Assembly (NCBI GenBank): GCA_012064385.1
Contig: QRDG01000059.1
Location: forward strand, 1,187,973-1,251,972
DNA: 64,000 nt
Reading direction: 5' to 3'
Origin: Puccinellia tenuiflora
Taxonomy: Eukaryota > Streptophyta > Magnoliopsida > Poales > Poaceae
Positions within the stretch are counted from its first letter, which is position 1, and each line of letters opens with the position of its first letter. The notes beneath the pieces were generated by a model. The model did no database searches, was not told the origin of the DNA, and was given only the letters and a program-made list of their open reading frames with translations. This document shows, piece after piece, positions 57,451 to 64,000 of this stretch. Position numbers and translations under genes: made by a program.

Positions 57451-59870
57451 ATTTCGAACAGGTCTAAAAAAACTGTTATTTTCTGGTATTTATATAGGTA
57501 TTATATAGGTATATACAGGTGTATAGTATAATTGCAGAATATACAGCAATACAAAACAGTATATCATCATCAGATCAATACATCATCATCACAAACAATA
57601 CATCATCATGCAGATATATATCTTTCCTGCTAGAGATCATCTCCTGCTAGCTTTGCACAAACCTCAACTTGCATGCAATTTGACAACCCAGTTTTCACCA
57701 AAATCAAGAAAAATGTATTACCATCATGTACCTCATCAACATCTAGGATGTGGGTAGTAAAACATCAAGATATATGTCTAGCAGCATCGACAAGACAAGC
57801 AAGAAGATTTGTAGCAGACATAATATCGTTCTGGTTACAAAAATGATTGTTCAGCTACGACGAGACATCAAATTTAAATTATACAACATGCTCAATCGAC
57901 AGCTTTATATGTAGCAAGAAGTTTAGTTTTTGCACGTATATCTTGTTGATACTATCAAGAATAGGCCTATAACAACCATAAACAAACATGCAAACATTGG
58001 TCGGTCAGGCATACAAGATTAAGTGTCATAATAATGAAAAAGTGCATGTAGAAAACCAACTATAGCAACAAGATTTAGTGCGTATATACAACCAACAACT
58101 GTGAGAGCAGAAACATGAACCAATTAACAAGAGCTAAAATTTTACACAAGAGCAATAACACAAGTTAGGGATCCGCAAAAAGAAACGAGACTGTGTGGTA
58201 TGAAAAACCTAAGGAGCAAGTTGCAGTTCCAGATTGTATTGGAAACTACCAAGCGTGAACAAGACATCAATTACATGTACATATCATTTGTGGATTTGCA
58301 GCACCAGTTGTAAGTGGCCTACACCTCTATTACCAGCATACACACAAAATTAGCTTGCTTCCCACCGCCAAAGTTGAGCATACAAGCAAAACAAGCTTTG
58401 CTTCCCTGTGCAGCACCACCAAAGTTGAACATACACGCAAAACTAGCCATTTATGGATACTAATTGATCAACCACACAAAGATGAAAAGAGTTCTTTGTT
58501 TCGCAACACATAAACAAGAGCATTAATTATTATTCCTACAAGGAAAAATATGTGCACAACACGCAGAGTCCTAAATCATACAACCACACCACCGAGTTTT
58601 AAGTAAGTAGTTCATCATTAGCTCCATAGCCACAGAACAAAAAATAGTGAAACATGTCGCGGTAAAACGAAACTAACAGAAAAGTCGTAAAAGAAACCGG
58701 TCACTGGAGCTACTCTTTGACACTATCCATTTTAATAACTTGAGGTGCCTAAGGATGTCATCTTGTCGATGGGAGACGTTCCTTTCTTCTAAATCTATAG
58801 GGCACCAAGTTAACTTGTAGTTTTCATATTATAGTATCATCTATCATTGGTTACAAGCAAAAACAGACATGAATGTTATAAAACATCCAAAAAATGTTTT
58901 TGAGCCAAGAAAAACTCAAGAGAGAGGATAGGGGAGAGAGGGGGTGGATCACCTCCACGAAGAAGATCTCGAGGACGAGGTCATCTGTGGGGGCGCGGCG
59001 GCTTCGATCGAGCGGTGGACGACGGCAGGAGGCTCCTCCTCTACGGTGTCTGCGGGGCGAGGCGGCTTCGAGCGGTGGACGACGGCAGGAGGTTCCTCCT
59101 TCCCGCGGCTCCTCCTTCCTGAAGCAGACCTAGCGCGGCGGAGCTGTGAGATTTGGGAACAGGCGAGGGAGAAGGGGGAAGGGGGAGAAGAGGAGGAGGG
59201 GCACAGGGGAGGGAGAAGGGGGAAGGGGAGGAGGGGAGAAGGGGCGCAGGGGGGAACGGGGAGGAGGGACTCACGGTGCTCGGGGCGGCAGGCGACGGTG
59301 TCGGCTTCGAGCGGAGCAGCTGGGGGATGGGGGAGGGGGAGGGGAGGGCCGAGGGGATCAGCGGCAGGAAGCTGTGGCTTCGAGCGGAGCGATGCGGGCG
59401 CGGTGGCCAGAGCACTACGGCAGGCACGGGGGTCGGGGTCGGAGGAGAAGAAGAGATCGAGCACTGCGGTGGTTGCAATGGGGAAGAGAGCAAGGCGAGG
59501 GGAACGGTTATTTGGCTAAGTGTCAAACATCCGTGGCGCATATTGTGCGAAATGTGCCATTGATACTTGGCACTTAGCCAAATACAAAAGAGCTATCTGG
59601 GCTCCTCTGAACACAATCACAGCAGCACCACAGTGGTAGCAACCACGCTGAGCACAACCTGGGGCATCTAGGTTCGAATCCTGGTTGCCTCAAAAACATT
59701 TTTTCACACTTTTTTATTTTACACTTATTCTTAAATTTTAATTAGCCCTGAGTCACTTTTTGGACGAAGTTAATTTATTACAATTTTCTAGGAATTTTTT
59801 TCTAAAACTTTGTGTGTGATTTGTGGATTTAGGTGTGACTCACTAGAGACTTGTAAAATCTGTAATTATG
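57451..59870. other. 3' part of the CACTA element, no gene called
   Basis: 57.45-58.89 kb is AT-rich and featureless apart from ATCATC repeats near 57570. 58.89-59.52 kb is GC- and purine-rich with overlapping long frames on both strands, which I read as composition rather than genes. A single subterminal-type motif (GTGGCGCATATTG) recurs at 59532. A tRNA-like module lies at about 59618-59691. Confidence 0.5.
59618..59691 (+). other. tRNA-like module (SINE-head-like)
   Basis: It carries a perfect B-box GGTTCGAATCC (59671-59681) and an A-box-like CACAGTGGTAGC upstream (59629-59640) at tRNA-like spacing. The ends do not form a clear acceptor stem. An AT-rich tail follows. Confidence 0.5.
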
Positions 59871-60315
59871 NNNNNNNNNNNNNNNNNNNNNNNNNNNNNN
59901 NNNNNNNNNNNNNNNNNNNNNNNNNNNNNNNNNNNNNNNNNNNNNNNNNNNNNNNNNNNNNNNNNNNNNNNNNNNNNNNNNNNNNNNNNNNNNNNNNNNN
60001 NNNNNNNNNNNNNNNNNNNNNNNNNNNNNNNNNNNNNNNNNNNNNNNNNNNNNNNNNNNNNNNNNNNNNNNNNNNNNNNNNNNNNNNNNNNNNNNNNNNN
60101 NNNNNNNNNNNNNNNNNNNNNNNNNNNNNNNNNNNNNNNNNNNNNNNNNNNNNNNNNNNNNNNNNNNNNNNNNNNNNNNNNNNNNNNNNNNNNNNNNNNN
60201 NNNNNNNNNNNNNNNNNNNNNNNNNNNNNNNNNNNNNNNNNNNNNNNNNNNNNNNNNNNNNNNNNNNNNNNNNNNNNNNNNNNNNNNNNNNNNNNNNNNN
60301 NNNNNNNNNNNNNNN
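59871..60315. other. Sequence gap
   Basis: A run of 445 N lies inside the 3' part of the CACTA transposase gene. Confidence 0.99.
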
Positions 60316-61195
60316 CTCTCTTGTTACGTCTCCCTTCTTCCTCGGCCGGCCAAGGTTAATGAACTCCTGCTCGACAAAGCTTCTGTGCTCCTCCACCCAA
60401 GGGTCGACCAATTCGATGTGCTGTAGCACGACTCGGTGTGCCCTGTCAAAGTCGGGGCATCGACCCTTCGTGCCGACATGTAGGGCCCGAAAGCCCTCGC
60501 GGTGACCATATCTGGCGAGCCTGCCGAGGTGCGTCCTTTTGGGCAGACCAACAGGGTCGTCCGTGTCGTCCTCCTCGGTGCGTAGATAATTCTGGCAGAA
60601 AGAGACGCACTCGTAGGTCAGAAAGCCCTTGGCGATGCTTCCATCTGGACGTGCCCTGTTGCGGACGAATCCTTTGATAACACCGTTCAGCCTTTCGAAC
60701 GGCATCATGTTGTGCAGGAATGTCGGACCGAGATGAATGATGTCATCCACGACATGGACGAGGAGATGCACCATGATGTCGAAGAACGCGGGCGGGAAGT
60801 AAATCTCGAGCTCGCACAGTATCACGACGATCTCTTCTTGCAGCGCGTCGAGCTGCTTCAAGTCGATTGATTTCCTCGAGATGACGTCGAAGAAGTTGCA
60901 GAGGCCGAACAGCGTCTCACGGACGTGCTCGTCCATTATCCCTCGGATCGCAACGGGAAGTATCTGCGTCATCAGCACGTGACAGTCGTGAGACTTCATC
61001 CCGCTGAACCTCTTCTTTGTTTCGTCCAGATATCTGCCTATGTTCCCAGAGTAACCGTGAGAAACTTTGACTCCTAGGAGGCACTTGAAAAACTGCTCGA
61101 GCTCCTTCTCACTTAGAGTAAAGCAGGCAGCGGGAAACGCCTGCACATCCCTCCTCTTAGCCCTCTTGCGGCGACCCTGAGTATCTTCGTCCATC

Positions 61196-61196
<1 letters not shown>

Positions 61197-61236
<40 letters not shown>
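61197..61236. repeat. (ATC)n microsatellite coding poly-Asp
   Basis: About 13 TCA repeats encode a run of Asp in the transposase, a polymorphic-looking simple repeat inside a coding frame. Confidence 0.9.
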
Positions 61237-62774
61237 GGGCGGACCATGAAGTTCTTTCTTGATGCCAAGCAATTCCAGGTCGCGTCTTGCCTTTATCCCG
61301 TCCTTGGTCCTATCCAGCATGTTGACGATAGTGGCCAACAGACTCTCACACACATTCTTCGTGATGTGCATCATATCAAGGCTATGGGGCGTGTGGAGGT
61401 ATTTCCAGTACGGCAGGTCCCAGAAAACAGACCTGGCTTTCCACAAACCATGCAGCGGCTTTGTCCTCGGACGCTTCTTTCCCGGCAAAGGGCACTCTTC
61501 CCAGTTTTCCAGCATGTCGTTGATTACTTCGCCGCTCCTCGGACGTGGGGCTTTTTCGAGCTCTTCTTTACCGTCGAACAGGTCCCCGCGCTTTCTCCAC
61601 ACGTGATCCATTGGAAGCCGCATTCGAATCCGTTGGAACATGGTCTTCGAAGAACCGGGATCCCTTGGTAGCTGGAGATGCGGGGTCTTATCCATGCACC
61701 TGACACATGCGTTGTGTCCGTGGTTCACCTGGCAAGATACGTAACTATAACCTGGATAGTCCTGCACCATCGTGAACAACGCGACTCTCATAGGGAAATA
61801 ATCTCTTTCGTATGCGTCCCACGTACGAGGAGGATTCTCCCACAGCGTGGCTAGCTCTTCTTTCAACAGCCCGAGATACAGATGCATGTCGACACCTGGC
61901 TGTTTTGGCCCCTAAATCAGAATACACATGTGTACGTATCTCTGCTTGGTGCACAGCCAGGGAGGGAGGTTGTACAGCCATACAAACACGGGCCAGATGC
62001 TGTGTGTGCTACTCTGGTTGCCAAACGGATTGAGTCCATCTGTGCTCATACCAAGCCTGATGTTCCTTGGATCGTCCCCGAACTGAGGGAAGTCAATGTC
62101 CAGTGCGTTCCACTGGCTAGCGTCCGCAGGGTGTATCAAGATCTTGCCCTTATGCGGATCATCTGCGGTCTTCTTCCTATCCGCGTGCCATTGCATGAGC
62201 TTTGCTTACTTAGGGTCTACGAAATACCGATTCAGGCGGGGAGTGATAGGAAAGTACCATACCACTTTCTGAGGTACTTTCTTGTTCCCTCTCTTGTATT
62301 GTCCTTGGTCGCACACCGGACATGTGGTTCTCTCCGCGTACTCGTCCCGATAAAGTGCGCAATCATTGATGCAGGCGTGGTACTTAACGTACGGCATGTC
62401 CAGAGGGCACACGATTTTCTTGGCCTCCTCGATATTAGTTGGACACGTGTTGCCCTTGGGAAGACGTTTTTGCCAGAATCTCATGTTTTTGTTGAAGCTT
62501 ACGTCGGTCCATTTATTTTCCGCCTTCATCTCCAGAGCCTTGAGCATGACGCTCAAGCGTGTATCCTCGGGCCGGCATCCAGGAAACAACGCAGTTCTCC
62601 CGTCAATCTCCATCTGCTCCAGCTTGGCTTTCTCTCTGGCAGCAGCTTTCGCGTTGCTCGTCTCCTTGAGGAGCACTTCCTGAACATGTGCGTCCTGCAA
62701 GGCCGAGGTTAGCCGCGTCTGTGTGCTCGCCGCCACGTCTTCTCCACCACCATCCGCTCCGGCATCCTCTCCTT

Positions 62775-62940
62775 CGTGATGATCATCATCATGTCCGCCA
62801 CCGCCATCACCTTCATGATGATCATCATCATGTCCGCCACCGCCATCACCTTCGTGATGATCATCATCATGTCTGTCGCCGCCATCACCTTTGTCGTGAT
62901 CATCATCATGTCCGCCGCCATCTCCTTCGTGGTGATCATC
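62775..62940 (-). repeat. 39-bp coding minisatellite
   Basis: About four units of 39 bp encode HDDDHHEGDGGGG-type repeats in the transposase N-terminal third. The unit is fairly exact at the DNA level for the first two copies and more diverged after. Confidence 0.88.
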
Positions 62941-63180
62941 ATTGTTGATGTCCTCGTCATCTTCAGAATAATAGCCGGGCATGAAACCACGCGTGAGCAG
63001 GTGACTCTCCAGGTCTGCGGAATCAGGGTCGATCAAGCTCCCGAGTTTGCATTTTCGACACGGACATCTTATGTAGTTTTTCTTGTTCAACCTCATGTCG
63101 ACCACCGCGCGTTCCCTGTATCTAGCAACTTGACGTTCGCTCATGTGTCTGACCATGGTTGCCTGCACGGTATAGAGCAA

Positions 63181-63839
63181 AAAGAAAGTATCTTAGAACC
63201 ACACACTATATCATGCATGCGCTCACACACACACACATGCATGCATGGTCGCCGGAAAAATTCGGCATGACCTCTCCTAAAAATAGGACGTATGGGTAGT
63301 GCAAAAATTTGCCGAAACGGAAGTTAATCAACATTTCGGCAAACGCACCACGCCGGAGCAAGCAACATGCTCTTCATCACCTGCAAACATTCATGCACAA
63401 CCACACACAAGCTATTGCTTCACACGTAGATCATGCACCACACACAAGCATATGCACACACATGCACACACCGCACGCGAGACGTCCGCCGGCCACACAA
63501 ACATCCACATGCATGTCCTCCAACAACTCACCTTGTAGAATCGTCACCGAGCCAAGTCCGCGACGAGAGAGCGTGGGTTGTTGGAGAAAGAAGTGGACAA
63601 GATGGTTGTTGGAGGAAGGAAAGCTAGTTGGTTTAGTAGATCTACAACTTGGAGAGGCTTCCCCTCACAAAACTATGAAGCAAGGTAGGTTCAACAACAA
63701 AAAATGGAGGCAAGAATGGAGAAATTGAGGTGGCGGGGAGGAGGGGGACGAGCTAGATCTAGTTTGGGGTGGTAGATGGAGAAGAATGGAATGGGGGTGG
63801 TAGGTAGGAGGAGCTGCCAACTTGTAGATCTGGGCGAGC
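63181..63839. other. 5' region of the CACTA gene
   Basis: This is upstream of the transposase start, with CACACA-rich sequence around 63224-63240 and 63460-63480. It probably holds a 5' intron and leader. No separate gene is supported. Confidence 0.45.
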
Positions 63840-63960
63840 TTATCAGTGGCGCATATTGGAAAAAATGCGCCACTGATAAGTCTGCCACCTTTTCAGAGCG
63901 TGGGCCCCCACCAGATATCAGTGGCGCATATCCAATATGCGCCATTGATATATACTTATC
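63840..63960. repeat. CACTA subterminal repeats, right end
   Basis: CAGTGGCGCATATTGG (63845), ATGCGCCACTGATAAG (63866) and CAGTGGCGCATATCCAATATGC (63919) match the motif at the left end of the element. Confidence 0.85.
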
Positions 63961-64000
63961 TGTGGAATCTGACAAAGGTGGGGCCAGGGTGGGGCCAGGT

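Larger units (their letters stand above)
60316..63156 (-). pseudogene. CACTA TNP2-type transposase, two nonsense codons
   Basis: On the minus strand one frame runs from ATG 63156 into the gap at 60315. An acceptor-like GTGCAG lies just upstream of the ATG. The N-terminus (NKKNYIRCPCRKCKLGSL, then LESHLLTRGFMPGY) matches the transposase-associated domain. A His/Asp/Gly-rich repeat follows. The TNP2 domain then shows YHACINDCALYRDEY with CPVC, LGMSTDGLNPFGNQSSTHSIWP and LPYWKYLHTPHSLDMMHITK. A poly-Asp run comes from (TCA)n at 61197-61236. Two in-frame stops are present: TAA at 62206-62208 (codon 317, expected Glu or Gln) and TAG at 61912-61914 (codon 415, where CAG would give Gln). No frameshift is seen over about 2.8 kb. 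The 3' end is lost in the gap. The protein would cut and paste CACTA elements; this copy is probably inactive. Confidence 0.9.
57191..64000 (-). mobile_element. CACTA transposon (runs off the window)
   Basis: The left end opens CACTGGTAGAGAAAAGGATA, a CACTA-type terminus preceded by TCA. It is followed by subterminal repeats built on TGGCGCATAT and its complement ATATGCGCCA. The same motif reappears at 63840-63960 near the right edge, so the other terminus is probably just beyond 64000. The transposase is on the minus strand, so the left end is the 3' end of the element. A 445-base gap (59871-60315) removes part of it. Confidence 0.88.

Noticed and set aside
58890..59577. Several 130-190 residue frames on both strands
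   Set aside because: Purine-rich GGAG/GGGAGAAGG repeats suppress stops in all frames; there is no domain, and the region is inside the CACTA element.
59810..61887. Frames extended through the run of N
   Set aside because: The N-coded residues carry no information; only the minus-strand frame to the right of the gap is supported as TNP2.

Overview
The window looks like nuclear DNA from a large-genome grass, most likely a pooid cereal of the Triticeae type. The evidence is: genes with GT-AG introns in a repeat-rich background; a BARE/Angela/WIS-like Copia LTR with its usual primer-binding and polypurine sites; a Tekay-type chromovirus with 3.6-kb LTRs; a CACTA element with a TNP2 transposase; and Tourist, Stowaway, Mutator and hAT miniature elements with recognisable target-site duplications (TSDs). 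No bacterial, organellar or CRISPR features are seen. All splice sites are read by eye without transcript data.

Layout. 1-9.3 kb: two copies of a 2.4-kb segment (76-2478 and 6414-8806) flank the 3' two thirds of a DCP5/LSM14-type mRNA-decapping gene. The gene starts abruptly after a single N at 2479, so an assembly join is as likely as a real duplication. 9.3-12 kb: unassigned DNA and a decayed Ty3/Gypsy protease fragment. 12-27 kb: a PIF/Harbinger DNA transposon (about 11982-26967) whose transposase gene is split by two LTR insertions, a 4.6-kb solo LTR and an 8.25-kb gag-only Copia element. Reading across the target-site duplications rejoins the transposase frame exactly. 28.3-29.5 kb: an intact RSL-class bHLH transcription factor gene (root-hair regulator family). 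29.5-33.4 kb: intergenic DNA with MITEs. 33.5-38.8 kb: a six-exon membrane-anchored receptor-like kinase gene without an ectodomain, carrying a 3.2-kb repeat-filled intron and a hAT insertion in the next intron.

39.05-53.6 kb: a long inverted-repeat (probably Mutator-like) element whose interior is a hierarchical GGGTAACT minisatellite, split by a complete and apparently coding-competent Tekay chromovirus (39965-52053) with a 1472-residue gag-pol. 53.6-57.2 kb: no genes seen; a degenerate duplication and an (AG)n tract. 57.2 kb to the end: a CACTA transposon running off the window, with a minus-strand TNP2 transposase carrying two nonsense codons and a 445-base gap.

Only three host genes are supported: DCP5-like (partial), RSL-type bHLH and the kinase. 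They show no sign of acting together. The main biological content is the layered history of transposon insertion. The most unusual items are the satellite-filled inverted-repeat element, paired tRNA-like pol III promoter modules inside a hAT element in the kinase intron, iterated polypurine-like motifs in the Copia element, and a 39-bp coding repeat making a His/Asp-rich segment in the CACTA transposase.
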